Of a stretch of 8,588 nucleotides of DNA, positions 1-6,829 are shown one piece after another. A program made the position numbers and the translations under genes. The notes under the pieces are model-generated. The model had not been told where the DNA came from and ran no database searches. It saw nothing but the letters and a program-made list of their open reading frames with translations. How positions within the stretch are numbered: position 1 is the stretch's first letter; each line of letters opens with the position of its first letter. Location of the stretch: assembly GCA_965365445.1 (NCBI GenBank), contig CBDUBS010000156.1:1-8588 (forward strand). Reading direction: 5' to 3'. This stretch comes from CBDUBS01 sp965365445 (GTDB lineage: Bacteria > Bacteroidota > Rhodothermia > Rhodothermales > DASSAV01).

Positions 1-463
1 GGATATGATCGCGTATCTGAAAACCATCCCCCCCGTGGATAACGAGCTTCCGCCCACCGAGGTCCGGGCGCCGGGCCGGATTCTGGCGGCGGCATTCCTC
101 GATCCGGCTCTGGAAGTGCGCCTCGAGCGAATCGCCGCCTCGGTTTCGCCGCAGCAGGGCGCAACGCCGGAGTACGGCGCGTACCTCGCCTCGATTACGT
201 GCGCCTACTGCCACGGAGACGACCTGCGGGGCAACCCGAAACCCTCTACACCCGGCTCGCCCCCGGCTCCCGACCTCGCGCCGACCGGGCAATGGGCGTT
301 CGCCGATTTCGAAAAGACGGTCCGTACGGGCATCCGGCCGGACGGGCGAGAGATTCAGCGGGAGTTCATGCCGATCGCGCTTACGGCCGCCATGAAGGAG
401 GACGAGTTGCGGGCGCTGCATGCGTATTTCGCCGGGCTCGAAGGCGACAGGAACGACCTGTAA
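1..463 (+). CDS. c-type cytochrome, C-terminal part (5' end outside window)
   Basis: The frame is open from the left edge and ends at TAA 461-463, so the ATG at base 5 is almost certainly internal. The first visible residues (MIAYLKTIPPVDNE) look like the end of one cytochrome c domain, where a final helix is followed by 'LPPVDN'. A second domain follows with a single heme-attachment motif CAYCH (about residues 66-70 counted from that ATG) and a likely axial methionine in 'EFMPIAL' (about residue 122), then a closing helix ending 'LHAYFAGL'. The whole protein is therefore probably at least diheme, periplasmic or membrane-attached, and carries electrons in a respiratory or dehydrogenase chain; the partner enzyme is not visible. 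It converges on atpG with 11 bases between the stops. I see no intrinsic terminator in that gap. Family call is firm, exact role unknown. Confidence 0.8.
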   Translation, partial: DMIAYLKTIPPVDNELPPTEVRAPGRILAAAFLDPALEVRLERIAASVSPQQGATPEYGAYLASITCAYCHGDDLRGNPKPSTPGSPPAPDLAPTGQWAFADFEKTVRTGIRPDGREIQREFMPIALTAAMKEDELRALHAYFAGLEGDRNDL

Positions 464-474
464 ACGGGCGAGGT

Positions 475-1404
475 TCAGCCTCCCTCGGCGAGGGCGTTGG
501 CTCCGCTGGTAATCTCGATGATCTCCTTGGTGATGGCATCCTGGCGGGCGCGGTTGTAGCGCAGGCGTAGCTCGCGCAGGAGTTCGTCGGCGTTGGAGGT
601 GGCGTTATCCATCGCGACCATGCGGGCGCCCTGCTCGGCGGCGTTCGACTCGAGCAGGATGCGCCACATCTGGTAGTTGAGATACCGGGGTACGAGTGTA
701 TCGAGGATGGCTTCGGGGCCCGGCTCGTAGATGTAATCGACGGGGCCTTTCAGGGTACGATCCCGTCGGGGACCAATTTGCTGCTCCATGATGGGCGTCA
801 GGAACCGTTCCCGGGGTATGGGCAGAAACGGCTCCACGATCCGGTTCTGGGCGATGGTGTTGCGGAATTCGTTATAGATGACAAACACCTCATCCCATCG
901 GTGCTCCTCATACCCCGTGACCGCTTCGGCTACGATGCGCCGGGCGCGGTCGAACGAGAGGTGGTCGAAGATGCCCCGGTAATCGCCGACGAGCTGATAG
1001 CCTCGCCGGGCGAAATGGTCGTGGCCTTTCCGCCCGACGCACAACAGAAAGAGACGGCCGCTTGCTTCGGCATCGGCGAAGCGCTCGCGGATGGTTTGCT
1101 CGGCCAGCTTGATGATGTTGGCATTGAAGCCGCCGGCCATGCCGCGGTCGGCCGTCACGATGATTAGCAGGACGTTGCCGTCCGAAGGGTCGCGCCGGCG
1201 AAAAAACCCGTTGGAGGCCGAGTCGAAGCGGTGTTGCAGGTGGCTGATCAACTCGCCGATCTGGAAGGCATACGGGCGCGTGCTGAAGATGCGCTCCTGG
1301 GACCGGCGCAGCTTGGCCGCTGCCACCATTTTCATGGCGCGGGTTACCTGCTGGGTATTTTTTACCGAAGCAATGCGCGAGCGAATGTCACGGAGACTGG
1401 CCAT
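475..1404 (-). CDS. atpG: ATP synthase F1 subunit gamma
   Basis: This is the central rotor shaft of F1, which couples c-ring rotation to catalysis in the alpha/beta hexamer. The 309-residue product has both conserved coiled-coil ends: the N-terminal helix with 'NTQQVTRAMKMVAAAKLRR' (about residues 16-34), and the C-terminal helix with 'EQGARMVAMDNATSNADELL' and 'ITKEIIEITSGANAL'. A Rossmann-like middle region contains 'VTADRGMAGGFNANI'. It is somewhat longer than the roughly 287 residues of the E. coli protein, with the extra length in the middle. It is the last gene of the operon, 38 bases after atpA. No good Shine-Dalgarno is seen before the ATG; the chosen start gives the canonical 'MASLRDIRSRI' N-terminus. 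No atpD or atpC follows it, unlike the common order alpha-gamma-beta-epsilon. Confidence 0.98.
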   Translation of the reverse strand: MASLRDIRSRIASVKNTQQVTRAMKMVAAAKLRRSQERIFSTRPYAFQIGELISHLQHRFDSASNGFFRRRDPSDGNVLLIIVTADRGMAGGFNANIIKLAEQTIRERFADAEASGRLFLLCVGRKGHDHFARRGYQLVGDYRGIFDHLSFDRARRIVAEAVTGYEEHRWDEVFVIYNEFRNTIAQNRIVEPFLPIPRERFLTPIMEQQIGPRRDRTLKGPVDYIYEPGPEAILDTLVPRYLNYQMWRILLESNAAEQGARMVAMDNATSNADELLRELRLRYNRARQDAITKEIIEITSGANALAEGG

Positions 1405-1442
1405 GTGGGAATCGTGCCTTTGCCGGAGTAGGAGAGCGCCGG

Positions 1443-3035
1443 CTACCGGGTGGTGTAGACGCCTACGAGGTTCTCCGCTTCCCGACGTATGAGGTCGGCC
1501 ACGGCATCGCTCATCTGGCCGGTGTTGCGTATTTCAGCCATCATGTCCGGATGGCGAAGCGTGATCCGTTCGAGCAACTCGGCTTCGAATGCCCGGACCT
1601 GGCCGGCCGGAAGCGGATCGAGTATGCCCTGCGTAGCGACGAAGATGATCGCTATTTGCTGCTCGACCGGCATGGGCTGGTACTGGCCCTGTTTGAGGAC
1701 TTCCACCAGCCTTTCGCCCCGGCGCAGCTGGCGCTGCGTGGCGGGGTCGAGATCGGAGCCGAATTTGGCGAATGCTTCCAGTTCCCGGTACTGAGCCAGA
1801 TCGAGGCGAAGGGTTCCGGCCACTTTCTTCATAGCCTTAACCTGGGCGTTGCCTCCCACGCGGCTTACCGAGATGCCCACGTTGATGGCGGGCCGCACGC
1901 CGGAGTTGAACAGGTTGGATTCGAGGTAGATCTGGCCGTCCGTGATCGAAATGACGTTCGTGGGGATGTACGCGGATACGTCGCCGGCCTGGGTTTCGAT
2001 GACCGGCAGGGCGGTCAGCGAACCGCCGCCGCGGATGAGATCGCGAAGAGAGTCGGGGACATCGTTCATCTGTCGGGGGACCTCGTTGCTGGAAATGACT
2101 TTAGCGGCGCGTTCGAGCAGGCGGCTGTGGAGGTAGAACACGTCGCCGGGGTAGGCTTCGCGGCCGGGAGGGCGGCGAAGCAACAGGGATACTTCCCGGT
2201 AGGCTACGGCCTGCTTCGAGAGATCGTCGTAAACGACGAGGGCGTGGCGGCCGGTATCCCGGAAATACTCGCCGATGCAGGCTCCGGCAAACGGGGCAAT
2301 GAATTGAAGGGGCGCGGGGCTCGATGCAGGCGCATTGACGATGACCGTGTACTCCAGGGCGCTGTTCTGCTCCAGGCTGCGCATGAGCTGCGCTACCGTC
2401 GAAGCCTTCTGTCCGATGGCTACGTAAATGCAGTAAACCGGCTTTTCGGTCTGGTGCGTGGCTTTCTGGTTGACGATCGTATCGATCAGGACGGCCGTTT
2501 TGCCCGTCTGGCGGTCTCCGATGACCAGCTCGCGCTGGCCGCGCCCGATCGGAATCATGGAGTCGATGGCCTTGATGCCGGTCTGAAGAGGCTCCTTGAC
2601 CGGCTCACGGTAAATGACGCCCGGCGCTTTCCGCTCGAGCGGCATTTCGTAAAGGGTCCCGGTAATCGGGCCCCGCCCGTCGAGGGGGTTGCCGAGCGGA
2701 TCGATGACGCGGCCGAGCATCCCTTCGGAGACCTGAATAGAGGCGATGCGGCCCGTCCGGCGCGCTTCGGCCCCTTCCGTGACGGCATCCCATTCCCCGA
2801 AGAGCACGGCCCCGACGTTGTCTTCCTCCAGGTTGAGCACCATGCCCGTGACGCCGCTTTCGGGGAACTCGATGAGCTCGCCTGCCTGCACACGGGAGAG
2901 GCCGTACAGGCGGGCGATGCCGTCTCCGATCTGGAGGACGGTTCCTACTTCGTAGACGTCCGTTTCCGCCTCGAAGCCGCCCAGCTCGCGGCGCAGTACC
3001 GAGGTTACCTCGTCGGGTCGAATTGCCGTTGCCAT
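1443..3035 (-). CDS. atpA: ATP synthase F1 subunit alpha
   Basis: This is the non-catalytic nucleotide-binding subunit of the F1 hexamer. The 530-residue product begins with the usual N-terminal helix that meets delta, then a beta-barrel domain (to about 95). The nucleotide-binding domain has Walker A GDRQTGKT at 173-180 and Walker B 'ALVVYDD' at 265-271. The arginine finger that reaches the beta active site is R392, in 'SVSRVGG'. 'RGGGSLTALPVIETQAGDVSAY' (about 335-356) is textbook alpha. The stretch just before it, 'SSNEVPRQMNDVPDSLRDL' (315-333), is longer and different from the E. coli segment and is of the type I associate with Bacteroidota. It is preceded by a 104-base gap after atpH that carries a GC-rich inverted repeat. 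A 557-residue antisense reading frame covers the gene but is a codon-bias shadow. All key residues are present. Confidence 0.99.
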   Translation of the reverse strand: MATAIRPDEVTSVLRRELGGFEAETDVYEVGTVLQIGDGIARLYGLSRVQAGELIEFPESGVTGMVLNLEEDNVGAVLFGEWDAVTEGAEARRTGRIASIQVSEGMLGRVIDPLGNPLDGRGPITGTLYEMPLERKAPGVIYREPVKEPLQTGIKAIDSMIPIGRGQRELVIGDRQTGKTAVLIDTIVNQKATHQTEKPVYCIYVAIGQKASTVAQLMRSLEQNSALEYTVIVNAPASSPAPLQFIAPFAGACIGEYFRDTGRHALVVYDDLSKQAVAYREVSLLLRRPPGREAYPGDVFYLHSRLLERAAKVISSNEVPRQMNDVPDSLRDLIRGGGSLTALPVIETQAGDVSAYIPTNVISITDGQIYLESNLFNSGVRPAINVGISVSRVGGNAQVKAMKKVAGTLRLDLAQYRELEAFAKFGSDLDPATQRQLRRGERLVEVLKQGQYQPMPVEQQIAIIFVATQGILDPLPAGQVRAFEAELLERITLRHPDMMAEIRNTGQMSDAVADLIRREAENLVGVYTTR

Positions 3036-3068
3036 AGTCTATCGGATATTGCGTTAAGTAAATCGGTT

Positions 3069-3088
3069 GCCGCCGCTCCGGAGGCGGC
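3069..3088 (-). other. GC-rich inverted repeat between atpH and atpA
   Basis: GCCGCC (3069-3074) and GGCGGC (3083-3088) form a perfect 6-bp stem with an 8-base loop that itself contains the palindrome TCCGGA. It sits in the middle of the 104-base gap between the delta and alpha genes. In the direction of operon transcription it is followed by AACCGATTTACT, with no T-run, so it is not a classical terminator. It may affect mRNA processing, stability or partial attenuation. The structure is seen; the function is inferred. Confidence 0.4.
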
Positions 3089-3139
3089 CTTTTCCGGGCT
3101 TCAGCGAAGCACGGGGGGTTGTTGCCCGCAGGTAAACGT

Positions 3140-3703
3140 TCAGGGCGCCGCTCCGGCCCGCAGGGCGGCGTGTTCGAGCTGCTCGCGCAAATCGGCGAGC
3201 TGGTTCCGGACGCTGCCGTCGTAAACCCGATCCCCCACCCGAATCACGAGGCCCCCGATGAGGTCGGGGTCGCGTTCGACCGAGAGGCGAATCCGTTTGC
3301 CGGTGCGTTGCTCCAGGGCCCGGGTTATGGCCTGCCGTTCGTCGGGGCTGAGTTCGAATGCGCTCCGGGCGAACGCCTCGATGATGCCTTGCTGGGCATC
3401 GCGAAGCTCTCCGTAGGCCTGCACTACGGCCGGGAAGATGTCTTCGCGGCTTTTCTCGACCAGCAGCAGAAGGAAGCGCAGCACGAGCGGCTGCACCCGC
3501 TCCCCGAACAGGCGATTCAGGATGGCTGTTTTCTTTTCCCGGGCGATGATCGGGCTTTCGAACACGCGGACGAGATCCCTGGAACCCTTGAGGCCGGCAC
3601 GGATGAGGTCGATGTCGGCGTCGGTCTCCCGAACGGCGCCGGCTTCTTCGGCTTCTTCGTACAGCGCCCGTGCGTATCTCCGAGCGACGGTAAGGTCGTT
3701 CAT
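3140..3703 (-). CDS. atpH: ATP synthase F1 subunit delta
   Basis: Delta is the stator linker at the top of F1, joining the b subunits to alpha. The 187-residue product starts 'MNDLTVARRYARALYEEAEE', the typical delta N-terminal helix. It ends with the conserved C-terminal fold 'DPDLIGGLVIRVGDRVYDGS' followed by 'QLADLREQL'. The reading frame is open 84 codons further upstream, but that extension runs antisense-like through atpF in another frame and has no delta similarity. The ATG at 3701-3703 is therefore the start: it gives the family length and lies 7 bases after the atpF stop, suggesting translational coupling. No strong Shine-Dalgarno is evident. Confidence 0.96.
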   Translation of the reverse strand: MNDLTVARRYARALYEEAEEAGAVRETDADIDLIRAGLKGSRDLVRVFESPIIAREKKTAILNRLFGERVQPLVLRFLLLLVEKSREDIFPAVVQAYGELRDAQQGIIEAFARSAFELSPDERQAITRALEQRTGKRIRLSVERDPDLIGGLVIRVGDRVYDGSVRNQLADLREQLEHAALRAGAAP

Positions 3704-3710
3704 GGCCTGC

Positions 3711-4214
3711 TCACGGGAGGTCGTTGATGAAAGCCTGCACGAGGCGATGCTGCCGCGGCTCGTCCATATTTTCCTGAAGGATCTTGCCGGCCGCTCCGAT
3801 GGCCAGATCGGCCACTTCGGAGCGAAGTTCTTCGAGCGCCGACTGTTTTTCGCGTTCGATATCCGCACGGGCCTGCTCCTGCATCTGGCGCAGCTGCGCG
3901 CGCGTGCGTTCGATTTCTTCGGTTCGGAGCCGTTCGGCCGTTTCGCGGGCTTCACGAAGTATACGCTGGGCCTCGTGCTCCGACTCGCGGCGGGCTTTTT
4001 CGTTATCGGCCTGTATCTGCCGGGCCTCGACCAGGGCTTTTTCGGCTCGCTGGATGGATTCGTCTATGGTCCGCTCCCGTTCCTCGAGCGCGCTGGTAAT
4101 GGGTCCCCAGGCGAAGCGACGGAGCAGCAGCAGCAGGAGCAGGAAAACGACGATGATCCAGATGGCCAGACCGAAGTTCGGGGCCAGCAGGTTCTGCGCT
4201 AATAACGGGTACAT
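3711..4214 (-). CDS. atpF: ATP synthase Fo subunit b
   Basis: Subunit b forms the peripheral stalk that holds F1 against the a subunit. The 167-residue product has one N-terminal membrane helix, about residues 13-31 and very leucine-rich. It is followed by the conserved junction 'RRFAWGPITSALEERERTI' and then a long highly charged helix (about 45-145, rich in E, R, Q and A) that fits the right-handed coiled coil of the b dimer. The last 20 residues ('QHRLVQAFINDLP') match the delta-binding end. Only one b gene is present, with no b' paralogue, as expected for a homodimeric stalk. It sits 68 bases after atpE, separated by a strong inverted repeat, and 7 bases before atpH. Confidence 0.97.
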   Translation of the reverse strand: MYPLLAQNLLAPNFGLAIWIIVVFLLLLLLLRRFAWGPITSALEERERTIDESIQRAEKALVEARQIQADNEKARRESEHEAQRILREARETAERLRTEEIERTRAQLRQMQEQARADIEREKQSALEELRSEVADLAIGAAGKILQENMDEPRQHRLVQAFINDLP

Positions 4215-4235
4215 GGCATCCGCGTTACGGGTTCA

Positions 4236-4273
4236 ACGGGCGGGTCGGGAGGAAAGCGGTTATGCCCGCCCGT
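4236..4273 (-). other. Strong inverted repeat just downstream of atpE
   Basis: ACGGGCGGG (4236-4244) and CCCGCCCGT (4265-4273) are perfect 9-base complements separated by 20 bases. In the transcript the stem begins 9 bases after the atpE stop. It is followed by TGAACCCGTAACG rather than a T-run, so it is unlikely to be a full intrinsic terminator. A hairpin placed here would suit protection of the upstream atpE message from 3' decay, or partial termination, letting the multi-copy c subunit be made in excess. That role is inference. Confidence 0.5.
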
Positions 4274-4282
4274 CCGAAGAGA

Positions 4283-4510
4283 CTATTTGAAGGCCAGGAT
4301 GATACAGATGACCAGACCGAACAGGGCCACGCCTTCGATGAGGGCGGCGGCGATGATCATGGAGGTACGGATGTCGCCGGCGGCTTCAGGTTGGCGGGCG
4401 GATCCTTCCATGGCGGCGGCGGCCAGGCGGCCGATGCCAAGGCCTGCTCCGAGGGCTACGATGCCGGCGCCGATACCTGCCGCCAGGAAAGCGAGTGATG
4501 ATGCGTCCAT
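4283..4510 (-). CDS. atpE: ATP synthase Fo subunit c (proteolipid)
   Basis: Subunit c oligomerises into the membrane rotor ring. The 75-residue product is a helical hairpin. Helix 1 (about 5-34) carries the glycine-rich packing pattern 'GAGIVALGAGLGIG'. The polar loop has the conserved RQPE (39-42) that contacts gamma and epsilon. Helix 2 (about 49-73) carries the ion-carrying carboxylate E59 in 'AALIEGVALFGL'. Aligned on RQPE, the helix-1 position that is glutamine in sodium-binding rings (as in Ilyobacter) is I26 here, and the residue after E59 is glycine rather than serine. The coupling ion is therefore predicted to be H+. R28 near the cytoplasmic end of helix 1 is where E. coli has isoleucine. 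The gene is flanked on both sides by gaps with inverted repeats. Confidence 0.98.
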   Translation of the reverse strand: MDASSLAFLAAGIGAGIVALGAGLGIGRLAAAAMEGSARQPEAAGDIRTSMIIAAALIEGVALFGLVICIILAFK

Positions 4511-4563
4511 ATCGGTGTTGTATTTGTGGGTCTGTTGAAACTTCGGTTTGCGCTTCGGTGAGG

Positions 4564-4578
4564 TCGCACCTCGTGCGA
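4564..4578 (-). other. Small perfect hairpin between atpB and atpE
   Basis: TCGCAC (4564-4569), a 3-base spacer and GTGCGA (4573-4578) form a perfect 6-bp stem within the 142-base gap between the a and c genes. It lies 54 bases before the atpE start and has no T-run on either side. The same gap also has a short direct repeat, CTTCGGT at 4541-4547 and 4553-4559. I see no convincing promoter in the gap. The stem could influence processing or translation of atpE, but this is only a positional inference. Confidence 0.35.
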
Positions 4579-4652
4579 GTGCGCAAACGTGAAGGATCGG
4601 GTGAGTGTTTCTGGTTTGGGGTGTGTTTTAGTCGGCATCCCGCCGGCGCCCG

Positions 4653-5939
4653 TCAGGGGGCGGCGGGCAGAGCGTTCATTTCGGGGGAGCCCGAGATCGG
4701 ATGCGGTGTTACGCGCCCTGTATCCGGGCCGTGGATCTCGGGAAGCTCGCCCGTATGATCCTCATGCGCATCGTGGTGTTCGGCCGTAGCCATACCGATG
4801 AACAGCGCCGAAAGCATCGTGAAGATATACGCCTGGATGGTGGCAACCAACAATTCGAGCAAATAGATGAACAGGGCAAACCCCACGCTTACCGGCGAAA
4901 TACCGTAGCCCGCGGCCGGCCCGAAGATGCCGGCAAACGAAAAGATGAGGCCGATGAGGCTGAGGATGACCAGGTGGCCGGCCGTCATGTTGGCGAACAG
5001 ACGGATAGCCAGGGCGAACGGTTTGGTAAACAGCCCCAGGAACTCGACCGGAATGAGAATGAATTTGAGCGGAACGGGCACCCCCGGCGGCCAGAAAATG
5101 TGCATCCAGTGATCGCGGGAGCCGCTGAACTGCGTCACGACGAACGTAAACAGAGCCAGCACCGCCGTTACCATGAGGTTGGAGGTGGCCGTGGCTCCAA
5201 AGGGGACCAGGCCCAACAGGTTGGCCGTTAAAATAAAGAAGAACGCCGTAAGCAGATAGGGAAGGAACTGCCGGTACTTGGGCCCGATGGTCGGTTTGGC
5301 GATTTCGTCCCGAACGAAAATGATGAGCGTTTCGAAAAGGTTCTGAAACAGCCCCCTGGGCGCGGTGGTGCGGCCTACGCCTTTCTGATAGCGGCGGCCG
5401 AGGCTGATGAAGATGAACAGGACGATGGCCGCCGCCAGCAGGGCAAATACCAGATGGCGGGTCATGGACAGATCAAGGATGAGCGACCCTTCCACCGGCT
5501 CGATTTCGGTTTCGAGGTGCACGGCGCCGGCAACCATTTCCTCGGTGTGCTCCGCCGGGTTGCCGGTATCCGTCTCGGCGGCGTGTACGTCGTGAGGGCT
5601 GGAGGGAGCGTGCTCGAGGCCGGATTCTTCCCCATGCGCGTCCGCTATGGCCCGGTACTTGCCGGAATGGAGCGCGGCCGTAGAACTGCCGAATACGTCC
5701 ACCTGGATGCCGTCCCGGTCCACGATGAAAATGCGAGGCAGCTCGAATTTCCCCAGCGGCTCGAAGTCCATGTAGTATCCGTCGGATACGTGATGGACGG
5801 GGTCGAATTCTTCGGCGGCGTGGTCCTGGGCCAGCGCATTCGAGGGCACGCACAGGGCCGCCAGCAGGAGAATCGGTCCGAGGAAGGCCGCACTACCGCG
5901 CCGCCCCTTCGAATCGGAAGATGTTTTTATTACCCTCAT
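4653..5939 (-). CDS. atpB: ATP synthase Fo subunit a, with signal peptide and long extensions
   Basis: Subunit a forms the two ion half-channels against the c ring. The product is 428 residues, against about 270 in E. coli. Residues 1-37 look like a cleavable signal peptide: basic start, hydrophobic 'FLGPILLLAALCV', then 'SNALA' before QD. Residues about 38-155 form a periplasmic extension rich in His, Glu and Asp. Membrane helices follow from about 160. The essential arginine is R313 in 'LAIRLFANMTAGH', and the last helix ends near 'FTMLSALFIGMATA' (about 386). A cytoplasmic tail of about 42 residues is again His/acid-rich ('EHHDAHEDHTGELPEIHG'). Signal-like extended a subunits are known in Bacteroidota. 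It starts 17 bases after the atpI-like gene; the start is supported because the signal peptide depends on it. Confidence 0.97.
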   Translation of the reverse strand: MRVIKTSSDSKGRRGSAAFLGPILLLAALCVPSNALAQDHAAEEFDPVHHVSDGYYMDFEPLGKFELPRIFIVDRDGIQVDVFGSSTAALHSGKYRAIADAHGEESGLEHAPSSPHDVHAAETDTGNPAEHTEEMVAGAVHLETEIEPVEGSLILDLSMTRHLVFALLAAAIVLFIFISLGRRYQKGVGRTTAPRGLFQNLFETLIIFVRDEIAKPTIGPKYRQFLPYLLTAFFFILTANLLGLVPFGATATSNLMVTAVLALFTFVVTQFSGSRDHWMHIFWPPGVPVPLKFILIPVEFLGLFTKPFALAIRLFANMTAGHLVILSLIGLIFSFAGIFGPAAGYGISPVSVGFALFIYLLELLVATIQAYIFTMLSALFIGMATAEHHDAHEDHTGELPEIHGPDTGRVTPHPISGSPEMNALPAAP

Positions 5940-5956
5940 TTCCGGCTATGTTCAGC

Positions 5957-6316
5957 TCAGTAACGGCGTCCCACGGCTTTTCCGGTTCGCCACCAGGCGA
6001 ACACTTCAACCGCCAGCCCCCCCACCAGCACGGCGAGGAACGACCCGGCAAAGGCAGCCTCCCGAACGGGTGCGAACGCCAGGACGATGGTAAAGACCGC
6101 CAGCGCAACCAGAATCCGGAGCGTCATTCCACCCAGGTACAACCCGATGAACCGGCTGCCGCCCGCACGCAGCGCTCGCCGATACATCAGATAACTCGCC
6201 AGGTGATAGCTCAACCCGATCCCTATCCCCAGCCCCAGACTCCACAGGTCAGGGCCAACCATGCCTACTGCCATTTCGCCGTAAGATAATGCGTAGCGGC
6301 CCGGAAGCGACGCCAT
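5957..6316 (-). CDS. Small membrane protein, AtpI-like, at operon head
   Basis: The 119-residue hydrophobic protein has about three predicted membrane helices (roughly 24-44, 56-81 and 87-108), the second containing an arginine in 'GGMTLRILVALAVF'. It lies directly before atpB with a 17-base gap, the place where AtpI or AtpR-type accessory proteins are encoded. AtpI-type proteins are linked to c-ring assembly and, with AtpZ, to divalent ion supply; this is family knowledge, not visible here. The start is uncertain: ATG at 6316 gives the listed length, but ATGs at 6274 or 6262 would start closer to the first helix. Assignment rests on position, size and hydrophobicity more than on a motif. Confidence 0.7.
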   Translation of the reverse strand: MASLPGRYALSYGEMAVGMVGPDLWSLGLGIGIGLSYHLASYLMYRRALRAGGSRFIGLYLGGMTLRILVALAVFTIVLAFAPVREAAFAGSFLAVLVGGLAVEVFAWWRTGKAVGRRY

Positions 6317-6406
6317 AGCCCCGGAAACTAAACAGAATCCGGGTTGAGCGGCCTAAAATACAGATGAAAAACCGGTAAAGACCACTGTTCCATCGAAATA
6401 TTGCCT

Positions 6407-6676
6407 TTATTCAAGCGGATCATGATCGGGAGGCTCCCGCCGGTTGGCTTCCCGGGTGATGCGGAACAGGTGGGTGAATACGGCCGCCATCCCCAGCAGA
6501 GCGCCCCCTATGGTAATCCAGGGCCCGGAGCCGAGGTAGCTGTCGAGAAGCAGCCCCCCTCCGGTGAAGAACAGCATGGTCAGGGCGAGCTGGAGGCCCA
6601 GGCCGAGGTACGGCCCGGCCTCACGCATGGAACTGCGCCAGTCGCCCGGCTTCGGATGAGGATCGGCTTTCGGCAT
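6407..6676 (-). CDS. AtpZ-type F0F1 ATPase accessory protein, first gene of the operon
   Basis: This is an 89-residue two-helix membrane protein. A short charged start is followed by 'GPYLGLGLQLALTMLFFTGG' (helix 1, about 21-44), 'LLLDSYLGSGPWITIGGALL' containing the family-like acidic turn, helix 2 (about 52-72), and a charged tail. This pattern matches the AtpZ/AtpQ family (the 'ATPase gene 1' type) encoded upstream of atp operons. I chose the ATG at 6674-6676. The frame could start at 6751, but the extra 25 residues are low-complexity and non-conserved-looking, and that start would overlap the rpsT -35 box. It is separated by 90 bases from the AtpI-like gene. Proposed family role is with AtpI in Mg2+/Ca2+ supply or assembly. 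Confidence 0.8.
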   Translation of the reverse strand: MPKADPHPKPGDWRSSMREAGPYLGLGLQLALTMLFFTGGGLLLDSYLGSGPWITIGGALLGMAAVFTHLFRITREANRREPPDHDPLE

Positions 6677-6744
6677 GGTCGGAGGAAGGTTTGGGAGGGG
6701 GCCTGTGGAAAAGCGGTTAAGGATCGGAGAAAACAAAAAATCGC

Positions 6745-6773
6745 TTGACATGCCGGAACATGCCGCCTAAATT
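6745..6773 (+). promoter_or_regulatory. Sigma-70-type promoter of rpsT
   Basis: A perfect TTGACA (6745-6750), a 17-base spacer and TAAATT (6768-6773, four of six matches to TATAAT) lie upstream of rpsT. The predicted start near 6780 gives a leader of about 50 bases. The leader includes the 8-base palindrome TACCGGTA (6807-6814). The perfect -35 and ideal spacing make this the clearest promoter in the window. Confidence 0.7.
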
Positions 6774-6829
6774 ATCAGGCTTCCGTTGGATAGGTACTCT
6801 ATTGTATACCGGTACAGGTAAATCGAAAC

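Noticed and set aside
482..494. CCCTC-GGC-GAGGG hairpin near the ends of atpG and the cytochrome gene, as a shared terminator
   Set aside because: It lies inside the last codons of atpG, has only a 5-bp stem and no T-run on either strand.
1551..3224. 557-codon open frame on the plus strand opposite atpA
   Set aside because: It is exactly antisense to a fully conserved atpA with all catalytic motifs. High-GC codon use keeps the opposite frame open; the product shows no motif or membrane segment.
3704..3955. 84-codon upstream extension of the atpH frame
   Set aside because: It overlaps atpF in another frame, reads as Arg/Ser-rich nonsense, and the internal ATG at 3703 gives the standard delta N-terminus.
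3119..4202. Long plus-strand open frames opposite atpH and atpF
   Set aside because: They are antisense to clear delta and b genes and have no recognisable protein features.
6321..6342. CCGGA...TCCGG inverted repeat between the AtpZ-like and AtpI-like genes
   Set aside because: Only 5 bp with a 12-base loop and no T-run; could easily be chance in GC-rich DNA.
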